The translations under genes were made by a program, and so were the position numbers. A stretch of DNA of 64,000 bases from contig NZ_JAKRFN010000013.1 of the NCBI RefSeq assembly GCF_022348085.1, positions 62,001-126,000 of the forward strand, written 5' to 3'. This stretch comes from Mycobacterium sp. PSTR-4-N (GTDB taxonomy: Bacteria > Actinomycetota > Actinomycetes > Mycobacteriales > Mycobacteriaceae). Positions 19,754 to 28,509 of the stretch are shown one piece after another; positions within the stretch are counted from its first letter, which is position 1, and every line of letters begins with the position of its first letter. The notes under the pieces were generated by a model. The model was not told where the DNA came from. It was given only the letters and a program-made list of their open reading frames with translations, and did no database searches.

Positions 19754-21184
19754 ATGACCACCATCGAGAATCGCTCCGCCACCGACATCAACGAGTCCCT
19801 CGACCCGCGCGACCCGATGCTGCGGTTGGCGACCTTCTTCGATGACGGCACGGTCGAGCTGCTGCACGAGCGCGACAAGTCCGGCGTTCTCGCGGCCGCA
19901 GGCACCGTCAACGGCGTGCGCACGATCGCGTTCTGCACCGACGGCACCGTGATGGGTGGCGCGATGGGCGTCGACGGATGCAAGCACATCGTCGACGCCT
20001 ACGACGTCGCGATCGACGAGCAGAGCCCGATCGTCGGCATCTGGCATTCCGGCGGCGCGCGGCTGGCCGAGGGCGTCAAGGCGCTGCACGCGGTCGGCCT
20101 GGTCTTCGAGGCGATGATCCGCGCCTCGGGGTACATCCCGCAGATCTCCGTCGTCGTGGGCTTCGCCGCCGGCGGCGCCGCCTACGGTCCCGCGCTGACC
20201 GACGTGATCATCATGGCTCCCGACAGCAAGGTCTTCGTCACCGGACCGGACGTGGTCCGCAGCGTCACCGGCGAGGACGTCGACATGGTCTCCCTCGGCG
20301 GCCCCGAGGCGCATCACAAGAAGTCCGGTGTGTGCCACATCGTCGCCGACGACGAGCTCGACGCCTACGAGCGCGGCCGTCGCCTGGTCGGGCTGTTCTG
20401 CCAGCAGGGCCACTTCGACCGCAGCAAGGCCGAGGCCGGCGACACCGACCTCAAAGCGCTGCTGCCCGAGTCGGCGCGCCGTGCCTACGATGTGCACCCG
20501 CTGGTCGAGGCACTTCTCGACGAGGGTGTGCCGTTCGAGGAGTTCCAGTCCCGCTGGGCCCCGTCGATCGTGGTCGGCCTGGGCCGGTTGGCCGGCCGCA
20601 CCGTCGGCGTGATCGCGAACAACCCGCTGCGCCTGGGCGGCTGCCTGAACTCCGAGAGCGCGGAGAAGTCGGCGCGTTTCGTGCGGCTGTGCGACGCGTT
20701 CGGCATCCCGCTGGTCGTGGTCGTCGACGTGCCGGGCTACCTGCCGGGTGTGGACCAGGAGTGGGGCGGCGTGGTCCGTCGCGGTGCCAAGCTGCTGCAC
20801 GCGTTCGGTGAGAGCTCGGTGCCGCGCGTCACGCTGGTCACCCGCAAGATCTACGGCGGTGCCTACATCGCGATGAACTCGCGGTCGCTGAACGCCACCA
20901 AGGTGTTCGCCTGGCCCGAGGCCGAGGTCGCGGTGATGGGCGCCAAGGCCGCCGTCGGCATCCTGCACAAGAAAAAGCTGGCCGCCGCCGCCCCCGAGGA
21001 GCGCGAGTCGCTGCACGAGGCGCTGGCCATCGAGCACGAGAAGATCGCCGGCGGCGTGGATTCGGCCATCGAGATCGGCGTGGTGGACGAGAAGATCGAC
21101 CCGGCTCACACCCGCTCGAAGCTGACGCAGGCGCTCGCCGAGGCGCCGATGCGCCGCGGCCGCCACAAGAACATCCCGCTGTAG
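19754..21184 (+). CDS. accD6: Acetyl-CoA carboxylase carboxyltransferase AccD6
   Basis: 476-residue carboxyltransferase beta subunit that, with biotinylated AccA3, makes malonyl-CoA for FAS-I and FAS-II. Both crotonase-fold halves are present; the oxyanion-hole regions are GIWHSGGARLAEG with GFAAGGAAYGPAL in the N half and the RKIYGGAYIAMNS segment in the C half. ATG 19754, GCAGGAG ribosome site 8 bases upstream, 15 bases after kasB. Last gene of the FAS-II operon, followed by a strong hairpin. Confidence 0.97.
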   Translation: MTTIENRSATDINESLDPRDPMLRLATFFDDGTVELLHERDKSGVLAAAGTVNGVRTIAFCTDGTVMGGAMGVDGCKHIVDAYDVAIDEQSPIVGIWHSGGARLAEGVKALHAVGLVFEAMIRASGYIPQISVVVGFAAGGAAYGPALTDVIIMAPDSKVFVTGPDVVRSVTGEDVDMVSLGGPEAHHKKSGVCHIVADDELDAYERGRRLVGLFCQQGHFDRSKAEAGDTDLKALLPESARRAYDVHPLVEALLDEGVPFEEFQSRWAPSIVVGLGRLAGRTVGVIANNPLRLGGCLNSESAEKSARFVRLCDAFGIPLVVVVDVPGYLPGVDQEWGGVVRRGAKLLHAFGESSVPRVTLVTRKIYGGAYIAMNSRSLNATKVFAWPEAEVAVMGAKAAVGILHKKKLAAAAPEERESLHEALAIEHEKIAGGVDSAIEIGVVDEKIDPAHTRSKLTQALAEAPMRRGRHKNIPL

Positions 21185-21190
21185 TCCCGC

Positions 21191-21247
21191 GAGCAGACGC
21201 GAACTCGAGTGATTCCGGGCCGGAATTGCTCGAGTTTGTGTCTGCTC
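21191..21247. terminator. Bidirectional hairpin between accD6 and glpD
   Basis: Two 19-base arms (21191-21209 and 21229-21247) pair along their full length with two G-U wobbles in one RNA sense. The 19-base loop holds a further 6-base stem ATTCCG/CGGAAT (21212-21217 with 21221-21226). It sits 6 bases after the accD6 stop and reaches into the glpD stop codon, so it can end both convergent transcripts. No U-tract, as usual in mycobacteria. Confidence 0.85.
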
Positions 21248-22778
21248 AGCGGAGGTAGGCGAGCATCTCGTGCGCCGCGGGCAGCGCCCGCTCACGGTCT
21301 TCGGCGACGAGTCCGATGCGGGTGCGCCGGTCGAGGATGTCATCGACGGTGAGCGCGCCTTCCTGAGCGACGGCGTGCTCGAATTCCGCTCTCGTCACAT
21401 CGATGCCCTCGGCGACTGCGTCGGTGGGTCGCGGGCACGTCGCGCCGGCCAACACCGCGGGCGCCTCGGCACCGTAACGGGCCGCCAGCGACGCGGGTAG
21501 CTCTCCCGAGTGCTCCTGTGTAGCAACGGGATTCGCGGGCGCACCCACCAATGGGAGGTCGCGGGTGCGGCACGGCCCGGCAGCGAGCCCGCGCAGCGCA
21601 ACGGCCCGGTCCACGACATCCTCGGCCATGAACCGGTATTCGGTCAGCTTGCCGCCGATCACGCTCAGCACTCCGGTCGGCGATTCGGTGACCGCGTGCT
21701 CGCGCGAGACGTCGGCGGTGCGACCGGCGCCGGTGTCGATCAACGGACGCAGCCCGGCGTAGCTGCCGACCACATCCGCAGGCCCGAGTGAGGTCGCCAG
21801 CGCCGTGTTCACGGTGTCGAGCAGGAACTGGACCTCCTGCGCCGTCGGCTCGGGCACATCCGGAATCGCGCCGGGGGCGTCTTCGTCGGTCAGACCCAGG
21901 TAGACGCGGCCCAGCTGTTCGGGCATAGCGAACACGAACCGGTTGATCTCCCCCGGTATCGGAATGGTCAGCGCTGCAGTCGGATTACCGAACGCCGAGG
22001 CGTCGAACACCAGGTGGGTGCCGCGGCTGGGCCGCAGCCGCAACGACGTGTCGACCTGTCCGGCCCACACGCCGGTCGCGTTGACCACTGCGCGCGCCGA
22101 CACCTCGAGCATCTCCCCCGACAGAGTGTCGGTCAGCGTCACCGAGGTTCCCGACGCCGCGCTCGCGTCGACCCGGGTGAGGATGCGGGCGCCGTGCTGC
22201 GCGGCCGTGCGTGCCACCGCGGTGACCAGGCGCGCGTCGTCGATGAGTTGCCCGTCGTACGCGAGCAGCGCACCGTCGAGGCCGTCGCGACGCACCGTCG
22301 GCGCCAACGCGATTGCCGCTGCGGCATCGACGCGGCGCGAGCGTGGCAGCACCGATGCGGGCGTGCCGGCGAGAGCGCGCAGACCGTCGCCGGCCGCGAA
22401 GCCGAACCGGACCAATGCCCTTGAGGCACGGTTCATCTCGGGGAGCAGCGGCACCAGCTGCGGCATCGCGTGCACGAGGTGAGGAGCGTTGCGCGTCATC
22501 AGGATTCCGCGCTCGACGGCGCTGCGGCGGGCGATGCCGATGTTGCCGCTGGCGAGGTAGCGCAGGCCGCCGTGCACCAGCTTCGAACTCCAGCGGCTGG
22601 TGCCGAACGCCAGGTCGTGTTTCTCCACCAGGGCCACCGACAGCCCGCGCGTCGCGGCGTCCAGCGCGATCCCGACGCCGGTGATGCCGCCGCCGATCAC
22701 GAGCACGTCCAGCGGCGCGCCGTTGCCGAGCTGCTGCAGGTCGGTCGCGCGCCGCTGCGCATTCAGTGCCGCACTCAT
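21246..22778 (-). CDS. glpD: FAD-dependent glycerol-3-phosphate dehydrogenase
   Basis: 510-residue GlpD-family dehydrogenase oxidising glycerol-3-phosphate to dihydroxyacetone phosphate and feeding electrons to the quinone pool. FAD-binding glycine motif VLVIGGGITGVGIALDAATR (residues ~25-45), then HDLAFGTSRWSSKLVHGGLR, the family signature. ATG at 22776-22778 overlaps the stop of the upstream TetR gene (ATGA), so the regulator and the enzyme are co-translated. M. tuberculosis glpD1 (Rv2249c) occupies this place. Convergent with accD6. Confidence 0.93.
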   Translation of the reverse strand: MSAALNAQRRATDLQQLGNGAPLDVLVIGGGITGVGIALDAATRGLSVALVEKHDLAFGTSRWSSKLVHGGLRYLASGNIGIARRSAVERGILMTRNAPHLVHAMPQLVPLLPEMNRASRALVRFGFAAGDGLRALAGTPASVLPRSRRVDAAAAIALAPTVRRDGLDGALLAYDGQLIDDARLVTAVARTAAQHGARILTRVDASAASGTSVTLTDTLSGEMLEVSARAVVNATGVWAGQVDTSLRLRPSRGTHLVFDASAFGNPTAALTIPIPGEINRFVFAMPEQLGRVYLGLTDEDAPGAIPDVPEPTAQEVQFLLDTVNTALATSLGPADVVGSYAGLRPLIDTGAGRTADVSREHAVTESPTGVLSVIGGKLTEYRFMAEDVVDRAVALRGLAAGPCRTRDLPLVGAPANPVATQEHSGELPASLAARYGAEAPAVLAGATCPRPTDAVAEGIDVTRAEFEHAVAQEGALTVDDILDRRTRIGLVAEDRERALPAAHEMLAYLR

Positions 22779-23353
22779 ACGGTGAGGTATCCGTTGAGGG
22801 CGCGGGCCAATTCGACGTTGATGGCGTGGGCGTCGAGCAGCTTTTCGACCATCTGCGCGGACTGGATCGTGGACTGTGTGATCAGCAGGCACATCGCACC
22901 CATCTCCTGCGGGTCGCCGGGACGCACACTGCCCTCTTCCTGACCGGCCTTGATCGCTTCGGCGAGCGCGTCGATGAGGATCTGCTGGCTGGTGCCCAGG
23001 CGTTCGGCGATGTAGACCATCGCCAGGTTGGGCGCGTTGCGGATCACCGACTGCACGACGTCGTCGTTGCGCAGGTGCTCGGCGACCGCCACCACGCGCT
23101 CGACCGTCGCCTCCCGGCCGGCGCCGCGATCGGGCACCTGCTCGAGCACCCCGGAGATGCGCACGGTGAGCAGCTCGGCGATCACCCAGCGGATGTCGGG
23201 CCAGCGTCGGTAGATGGTCGGGCGACTGACCCGGGCGCGCCGCGCGATCTCGGTCATGGTCGTCCGTTCGACGCCGTAGGCGAGGATGCACGCCGCCGCG
23301 GCGTCGAGAATGCGCTTCTCGACACTCGAATCGGAGTTACGGATTGACACCAT
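22775..23353 (-). CDS. TetR-family regulator upstream of glpD (Rv2250c type)
   Basis: 192-residue TetR protein. The helix-turn-helix is at residues ~15-55 (GVERTTMTEIARRARVSRPT, then IYRRWPDI). The ATG at 23351-23353 (MVSIRNSDSS) is preferred; an upstream in-frame start would lie inside the divergent FAD gene. Overlaps glpD by 4 bases and faces the alkyl-DHAP-synthase-like gene across 17 bases, so it may control both directions. Confidence 0.87.
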   Translation of the reverse strand: MVSIRNSDSSVEKRILDAAAACILAYGVERTTMTEIARRARVSRPTIYRRWPDIRWVIAELLTVRISGVLEQVPDRGAGREATVERVVAVAEHLRNDDVVQSVIRNAPNLAMVYIAERLGTSQQILIDALAEAIKAGQEEGSVRPGDPQEMGAMCLLITQSTIQSAQMVEKLLDAHAINVELARALNGYLTV

Positions 23354-23367
23354 CTGTAATACTGTAA
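23354..23367. promoter_or_regulatory. Tandem CTGTAA repeats in a 17-base divergent gap
   Basis: CTGTAA-TA-CTGTAA fills the gap between the tetR and FAD-oxidase start codons. The half-sites repeat every 8 bases. With so little space, a promoter for one gene must lie inside the other. A TetR binding site here is plausible but it is not a clean palindrome. Confidence 0.4.
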
Positions 23368-23370
23368 CGC

Positions 23371-24987
23371 ATGTCCTCGCTCGCCGGCCAGCCCACACAT
23401 CCACCGATGGCATGGAACGCCTGGGGCGATCCCGCCGCGGCGAAGCCGCTGTCGCCCGGTATCCGCTCCCTACTCACGCAGGCCCTGGGCATCGACGCCG
23501 AGCCCGCGGAAGAACCCACGCTCGAGCAGGTCAGGGTCCGCCCATCGGCTCTGTCGCCGAGTGACCGGGAGGGGCTCGCTGCGATCGTCGGCGCCGAGAA
23601 CGTCCTCGTCGATGACCGTGACCGGCTGCTGCACGCGGGCGGCAAATCGACGCTGGATCTGTTGCGGCGCAGGGATTTCGGCGTGCAGGACGGCCCGGAT
23701 GCGGTACTGGTGCCCGGCGACGACGACGAGGTGGCCGCCGTGTTGCGGTTCTGCGCCGACCACAGCATCGCGGTCGTTCCGTTCGGCGGTGGCACCAGCG
23801 TGGTCGGCGGCCTGGACCCGTTGCGCGGCGACTTCAAGGCGGTCGTGTCGGTGGATCTGCGCCGATTCGACGAGCTGCACTCGCTCGACGAAGTGTCGTG
23901 GGAGGCCGAGCTGGGCGCCGGCCTGACCGGCCCCGAGGCGGAGAAACTCCTGGGCGAGCGCGGCTTCTCGCTGGGCCACTTCCCGCAGAGCTTCTGCTTC
24001 GCCACGATCGGCGGGTTCGCTGCGACGCGGTCGTCGGGCCAGGACTCTGCGGGCTACGGCCGCTTCGACGACATGGTCCGCGGCCTGCGCGCCGTCACCC
24101 CGGCCGGGGTGCTCGACGTCGGCCGGGCACCCGCCTCGGCCGCCGGACCGGACCTGCGTCAGGTGCTCCTGGGCTCCGAGGGCGCCTTCGGCATCATCAC
24201 GAGGGTGCGGGTCCGCGTCCATCCGGTCCCCGAGACCACGCGCTACGAGGCGTGGTCGTTTCCCGACTTCACCACCGGCGCCGCCGCGCTACGGGCCGTC
24301 GCGCAGACCGGGACCGGACCGACGGTGATCCGGCTCTCCGACGAGGCGGAGACCGGCGTCAACCTCGCCACCACCGACAGCATCGGGGACGCCCAGATCA
24401 CCGGCGGCTGCCTGGCCATCACAGCCTTCGAGGGCACCGAGGCGCACGTCGCCAGCCGCCACGCAGAGACGCGAGACCTGTTGAGCGCCAACGGCGGAAA
24501 GTCACTCGGCGAGGGCCCGGCACGGGCGTGGGAGCACGGTCGGTTCAATGCCCCCTATCTACGGGACGGGCTGCTGTCGGCCGGCGCGCTGTGCGAGACG
24601 CTGGAGACCGCGACGTCGTGGTCGAACGTCCCAACGCTGAAGGCTGCCGTCACCGACGCACTCACCCGCTCGCTGGCCGACTCCGGCACGCCGGCGCTGG
24701 TGCTGTGCCACATCTCGCACGTCTACCCCACCGGCGCGTCGCTCTACTTCACCGTCGTTGCGGCCCAGCGCGGCAACCCAATCGAGCAGTGGCGCGCCGC
24801 CAAGACAGCCGCCTCGGAGGCGATGGTGCGCGTCGGCGCGACGATCACCCACCACCACGCGGTCGGGGCCGACCACCGCCCCTGGATGCGCGACGAGGTA
24901 GGTGACCTCGGCGTCGCCGTACTGCGTGCCGTGAAGTCGACCCTCGACCCCACCGGAATCATGAACCCGGGCAAGTTGATTCCGTGA
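23371..24987 (+). CDS. FAD-binding oxidase, alkyl-DHAP-synthase-like (Rv2251 type)
   Basis: 538-residue PCMH-type flavoprotein. FAD-binding segments are visible at VPFGGGTSVVGGL (residues ~132-144) and ATIGGFAATRSSGQDSAGYG (~210-230). The C-terminal ITHHHAVGADHRPWM carries the conserved histidine cluster of alkyl-DHAP synthases, ending in LDPTGIMNPGKL. Eukaryotic relatives make ether lipids; the mycobacterial role is unproven. ATG 23371 lies at the edge of a 17-base gap; the ATG at 23407 (MAWNAWGDP), where conservation begins, is an alternative. Coupled by GTGA to the diacylglycerol kinase. Confidence 0.88.
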   Translation: MSSLAGQPTHPPMAWNAWGDPAAAKPLSPGIRSLLTQALGIDAEPAEEPTLEQVRVRPSALSPSDREGLAAIVGAENVLVDDRDRLLHAGGKSTLDLLRRRDFGVQDGPDAVLVPGDDDEVAAVLRFCADHSIAVVPFGGGTSVVGGLDPLRGDFKAVVSVDLRRFDELHSLDEVSWEAELGAGLTGPEAEKLLGERGFSLGHFPQSFCFATIGGFAATRSSGQDSAGYGRFDDMVRGLRAVTPAGVLDVGRAPASAAGPDLRQVLLGSEGAFGIITRVRVRVHPVPETTRYEAWSFPDFTTGAAALRAVAQTGTGPTVIRLSDEAETGVNLATTDSIGDAQITGGCLAITAFEGTEAHVASRHAETRDLLSANGGKSLGEGPARAWEHGRFNAPYLRDGLLSAGALCETLETATSWSNVPTLKAAVTDALTRSLADSGTPALVLCHISHVYPTGASLYFTVVAAQRGNPIEQWRAAKTAASEAMVRVGATITHHHAVGADHRPWMRDEVGDLGVAVLRAVKSTLDPTGIMNPGKLIP

Positions 24988-25886
24988 ACCGGATCGTCGT
25001 CCTGACCAACCCGGCCTCCGGGCACGGCAACGCACGCCACGCGGCCGAACGGGCGATCAGCCGCTTCCAGGAACGCGGCGTCGACGTCGTCGCGCTGGTC
25101 GGGCGCGATCCCGCCCACGCGCGCGAACTCGTCGAGGGCGCGTTGGAGCGGGGCATGGACGCGCTGGTGGTGGTCGGCGGCGACGGCATCGTCTCGCTGG
25201 CCCTGCAGATCGTCGCCCAGACGGAGACACCCCTGGGCATCATTCCGGCCGGCACCGGCAACGACCACGCGCGCGCGTACGGCATCCCCACCGGGCCCGA
25301 AGCGGCCGCCGACGCAGTGGTCGACGGCGAGATCGGCACCTACGACCTGGGGTTGATCACCGGCGCCGACGGCACCCGGCGGTGGTTCGGCACGGTGATG
25401 GCGGCTGGCTTCGATTCCCTGGTCACCGACCGGACCAACCGGATGCGCTGGCCGCACGGGCGCATGCGCTACAACCTCGCCATGCTGGCCGAGATCTCCC
25501 AGCTGCGGTTGCTGCCGTTCCGACTCTCGTTCGACGGCACCGAAGTCGAGACCGAACTCACGCTGGCCGCGTTCGGCAACACCCGAAGCTACGGCGGCGG
25601 CATGCTGATCTGCCCCGGCGCGGACCCGACCGACGGGCTGCTCGACGTCACGATGGTCGCCTCGGCGTCGCGCACCCGGCTGGTCCGCCTGTTCCCGACC
25701 GTGTTCAAGGGCACCCATGTGAACCTGCCGGAGGTGACGACGCGGCGCGCCGCGACGATCACGGTCGACTGCCCCGGCATCACTGCGTATGCCGACGGCG
25801 AGTACGTGTGTCCGCTGCCCGTGGAGCTCACCGTGGTGCCGGGCGCACTCCGGGTCCTGCGGCCGGCTACCCCACGCCGCGGCTGA
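24984..25886 (+). CDS. Diacylglycerol/lipid kinase (Rv2252 type)
   Basis: 300-residue DagK/LCB5-family kinase, phosphorylating diacylglycerol or related lipids in the phosphatidylinositol mannoside pathway as reported for Rv2252. Nucleotide-binding motif GGDG at residues 65-68, but followed by Ile where most family members have Thr (GGDGI versus GGDGT). Next conserved segment IIPAGTGNDHARAYGIP is intact. GTG start overlaps the FAD-oxidase stop by 4 bases. Its 3' end overlaps the DUF3145 gene by 20 bases. Confidence 0.9.
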   Translation: MNRIVVLTNPASGHGNARHAAERAISRFQERGVDVVALVGRDPAHARELVEGALERGMDALVVVGGDGIVSLALQIVAQTETPLGIIPAGTGNDHARAYGIPTGPEAAADAVVDGEIGTYDLGLITGADGTRRWFGTVMAAGFDSLVTDRTNRMRWPHGRMRYNLAMLAEISQLRLLPFRLSFDGTEVETELTLAAFGNTRSYGGGMLICPGADPTDGLLDVTMVASASRTRLVRLFPTVFKGTHVNLPEVTTRRAATITVDCPGITAYADGEYVCPLPVELTVVPGALRVLRPATPRRG

Positions 25887-26379
25887 GCCAGCTGACCTCG
25901 GCGCCGACCCCGCCGTCGCGGTAGGCCTCGAGCGCCTCGTCCCACGCGGTGCCGAGCACGGAGTCCAGTTCGGCCGCCAGCGTGTCGGCACCCGAGGCCA
26001 TCAGCGTGCGCAGCCGCATCTCCCCGACCATCACGTCGCCGTTGGCGCTCATGGCGCCGCTCCACAGCCCGAGTTGGGGGGTGTGGCACCAGCGGTGCCC
26101 GTCGACGCCGTGGCTCGGGTCCTCGGTGACCTCGAATCGCAGAACCGACCAGGACCGCAGAGCGTTGGCCAGCTGAGCGCCGGTACCCACCGGGCCCACC
26201 CAGTTCGTCACGGCACGCAGCTGCCCGGGCATGGCCGGTTGCGGCGTCCACTTCAAGTTCGCCCTCGCGTTGAGGGTCGACGACAACGCCCACTCGACAT
26301 GCGGGCACACCGCCGCGGGTGAGGCATGCACGTACACCACACCCGTCGTCGTGTCGGCGAATTGATTCGCTGCACGCAT
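25867..26379 (-). CDS. DUF3145 family protein
   Basis: 170-residue actinobacterial protein of unknown function. The conserved N-terminal FADTTTGVVYVHASPAAVCP and CPHVEWALSSTLN, and the central WSVLRFEVTEDPS, identify DUF3145. No signal peptide or membrane segment. ATG at 26377-26379 has an AAGGAG ribosome site 6 bases upstream; the longer frame adds 22 residues before that site. Stands alone; 119 bases separate it from the next same-strand gene upstream. Confidence 0.88.
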   Translation of the reverse strand: MRAANQFADTTTGVVYVHASPAAVCPHVEWALSSTLNARANLKWTPQPAMPGQLRAVTNWVGPVGTGAQLANALRSWSVLRFEVTEDPSHGVDGHRWCHTPQLGLWSGAMSANGDVMVGEMRLRTLMASGADTLAAELDSVLGTAWDEALEAYRDGGVGAEVSWLSRGVG

Positions 26380-26498
26380 CTGTTGCTCCTTCGGCTCCAC
26401 GAGGGACGTCTTCCCCAACGACCTGGCGGTTTCCGAACGAGTCAAAAGATGCAGTTGTGTCTTCAGAGAGAATTGTGCCTTGTGAGACGCGTGTTGCG

Positions 26499-27323
26499 CT
26501 AGTCCGCCCGGTAATCTCTCAGAACTTCATCAGACAGGGCGGGCATCACGTCGTGCGCCCAATCGCCGAACGGCCGGTCGGTGAGCACGACCAGGGCCAA
26601 TGCGGCGTCGGGGTCCACCCACAGGAACGTGCCCGATTGGCCGAAGTGCCCGTAGGTCCGCGGCGAGTTCTGCGCTCCCGTCCAGTGGGGTGATTTGCCG
26701 TCCCGTAGTTCGAAGCCGAGTCCCCAGTCGTTGGGCCGCTGCCTACCGAACCCGGGCAGCACCCCGTCGAGGCCGGGGAACTGCACCGACGTGGCGGCCT
26801 CGTGCATCTGCGCCGACACCAGGGCCGGTGTCAGCAGTTCGCCGGCGAACGCCGTCAGGTCCGCCACGGTCGACGTCGCGCCGTAGCCGGCCGCCGGGGC
26901 ACCCCCCTCGAGGATCGTGTCCGACATCGCCAGGGGCCCGAACACCGATTCGGTCAAATAGTCGGTGAACGGGATACCGGACTCGCGCTCCATGGTCTCG
27001 GCGAGCACGGCGAAGCCGTGGTTGGAGTAGATCCGCCGGGTGCCCGGTGCGGCCAGTACCTTCGCCGAGGTCATGTCGTAGCCCGCGGCGTGCGCGAGCA
27101 GGTGACGCACGGTCGACTCCGGCGGCCCGGCCGGCGTGTCGAGCTCGAACACCCCCTCCTCGACCGCGATCTGTGCTGCGCGCGCGGCGAGCAATTTGGT
27201 CACCGAGGCGAGGGCGAAGGTTCGGGACTGGTCGCCGTGGTGGGCCAGGGTCCCGTCCGGCCCGACGACCGCTGCGGCCACAGTGGGGACGGGCCAGTCG
27301 GCCAGGACGTCGAGTGCGCTCAT
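26499..27323 (-). CDS. Serine beta-lactamase-fold hydrolase / esterase
   Basis: 274-residue class C beta-lactamase-related hydrolase. SxxK is at SVTK (residues ~43-46) and the YxN motif is YSN in RRIYSNHGFAVLAE. Final KTG-like triad is less clear (possibly YGHFGQSG). No signal peptide, so probably a cytoplasmic esterase or D-amino-acid peptidase rather than an antibiotic resistance enzyme. ATG at 27321-27323. Same strand as and 22 bases after the stop of the methyltransferase gene. Confidence 0.87.
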   Translation of the reverse strand: MSALDVLADWPVPTVAAAVVGPDGTLAHHGDQSRTFALASVTKLLAARAAQIAVEEGVFELDTPAGPPESTVRHLLAHAAGYDMTSAKVLAAPGTRRIYSNHGFAVLAETMERESGIPFTDYLTESVFGPLAMSDTILEGGAPAAGYGATSTVADLTAFAGELLTPALVSAQMHEAATSVQFPGLDGVLPGFGRQRPNDWGLGFELRDGKSPHWTGAQNSPRTYGHFGQSGTFLWVDPDAALALVVLTDRPFGDWAHDVMPALSDEVLRDYRAD

Positions 27324-27345
27324 CGGTGATGAGCGTAGTGACGCG

Positions 27346-28419
27346 TCATTTCCTGGCGACGTAGTAGTAGTTGATCGGATCCGACTCGATCTCGCGCACC
27401 GTGGCGTCGGTGAAGCCGGCGTCACGCAGCGTGGACAGCGCCAGTTCACGACCCCAGCAGGTCCCGAGTCCGTCGCCGCCGAGCCCGAGCGACACGCTCA
27501 TGCAGTGCATCGTCGACACGGTGTAGAGGTACGGCGCCAACGGAACACCCACGTTGTCCTCGACGCGGCTCGACGACCTGATGTCGACCATCAGGAACAC
27601 CCCACCGGGCCGCAGCGCGCGCTGGATGTTGGCCAGCACCTTCGCCGGATGCGCCTGGTCGTGGATCGCGTCGAATGCGGTGATGACGTCGAAGGCTTCG
27701 ATCGCGTCGCAGTGGGTGAGGTCGGTCCGCCGGAACGACGCGTTCTGCACGCCCAGCCGGCGGGCCGCGGCCGTCCCAGTGGCGATCCCCTCCTCGGAGA
27801 AGTCGAGGCCGGTGAATCTGCTGGCCGGAAACGCTTGCGCCATCACGTTGATCGCGTGTCCGCTGCCGCAACCGAAGTCAGCGACGTCGGCACCGGCACG
27901 CAACCGCTGCGGCACGCCCTCGGCGAGCGGCAGGATCACCTCCACCAGCGCAGCGTCGAACACCTCGCCGCTCTGCTCGGCCATCAGGGTGTGGAAGCGC
28001 GGATACTCGGCGTAGGACAGGCCTCCGCCGTCGCGGAAGCAGCCGAGAATCTTCTGCTCCACTTCGCCCAGCAGCGGGATGAACTGCGCGACACGCGCGA
28101 GATTGTCCGGCCCGGCCGCTCGGGTCAGGACGGCCGCGCGCTGCTCGGGTAACGAATACGTCTGTGCTGCAGGGTCGTAGGTGACGATCTGACCCGCGGT
28201 CATGCCGTCGAGCCATTCCCGGACATAGCGTTCGTTCAGGTGGGCGGCCTCGGCGATCTGGGCGCTGGTGGATGGCGGCAATGCCGCCAGGGTGTCGAAG
28301 AGCCCGGTCTGATGCCCGAGGGACAGCAGGAGCGCGACGCTCGCCGCGTCGATGGTGGCGGTGATCCGGCCGGCGAATTCTTCGGTGTTCTCCACCGGGG
28401 ATACAGGTGTGTCGTCCAT
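27346..28419 (-). CDS. SAM-dependent class I methyltransferase with winged-helix N-terminus
   Basis: 357-residue methyltransferase. Residues ~25-110 resemble the winged-helix dimerisation domain of O-methyltransferases (TSAQIAEAAHLNERYVREWL). SAM-binding motif I is VADFGCGSGHAINVMA (residues ~175-190), then FTGLDFSEEGI and a post-II AFDAIHDQAHP. Substrate unknown. ATG at 28417-28419 (MDDTPVSPVEN); a longer frame extends into the promoter region of the divergent mscR. Confidence 0.88.
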   Translation of the reverse strand: MDDTPVSPVENTEEFAGRITATIDAASVALLLSLGHQTGLFDTLAALPPSTSAQIAEAAHLNERYVREWLDGMTAGQIVTYDPAAQTYSLPEQRAAVLTRAAGPDNLARVAQFIPLLGEVEQKILGCFRDGGGLSYAEYPRFHTLMAEQSGEVFDAALVEVILPLAEGVPQRLRAGADVADFGCGSGHAINVMAQAFPASRFTGLDFSEEGIATGTAAARRLGVQNASFRRTDLTHCDAIEAFDVITAFDAIHDQAHPAKVLANIQRALRPGGVFLMVDIRSSSRVEDNVGVPLAPYLYTVSTMHCMSVSLGLGGDGLGTCWGRELALSTLRDAGFTDATVREIESDPINYYYVARK

Positions 28420-28509
28420 GTCTGATGACGGTAGGCCGCATCGCCAACTGTTGAGAAACGTTCGGCCAGGCCATGGGTGTGCGTGCAGGTAACCCATTAG
28501 GGTTCAGGC

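Noticed and set aside
17123..21343. A 1406-codon open frame antisense to acpM-kasA-kasB-accD6
   Set aside because: It mirrors highly conserved FAS-II genes, has Asp/His/Arg-skewed composition typical of high-GC antisense frames, and shows no domain.
26499..27323. Beta-lactamase resistance gene
   Set aside because: SxxK and YxN are present but there is no signal peptide and no clear KTG; an esterase or peptidase is more likely.
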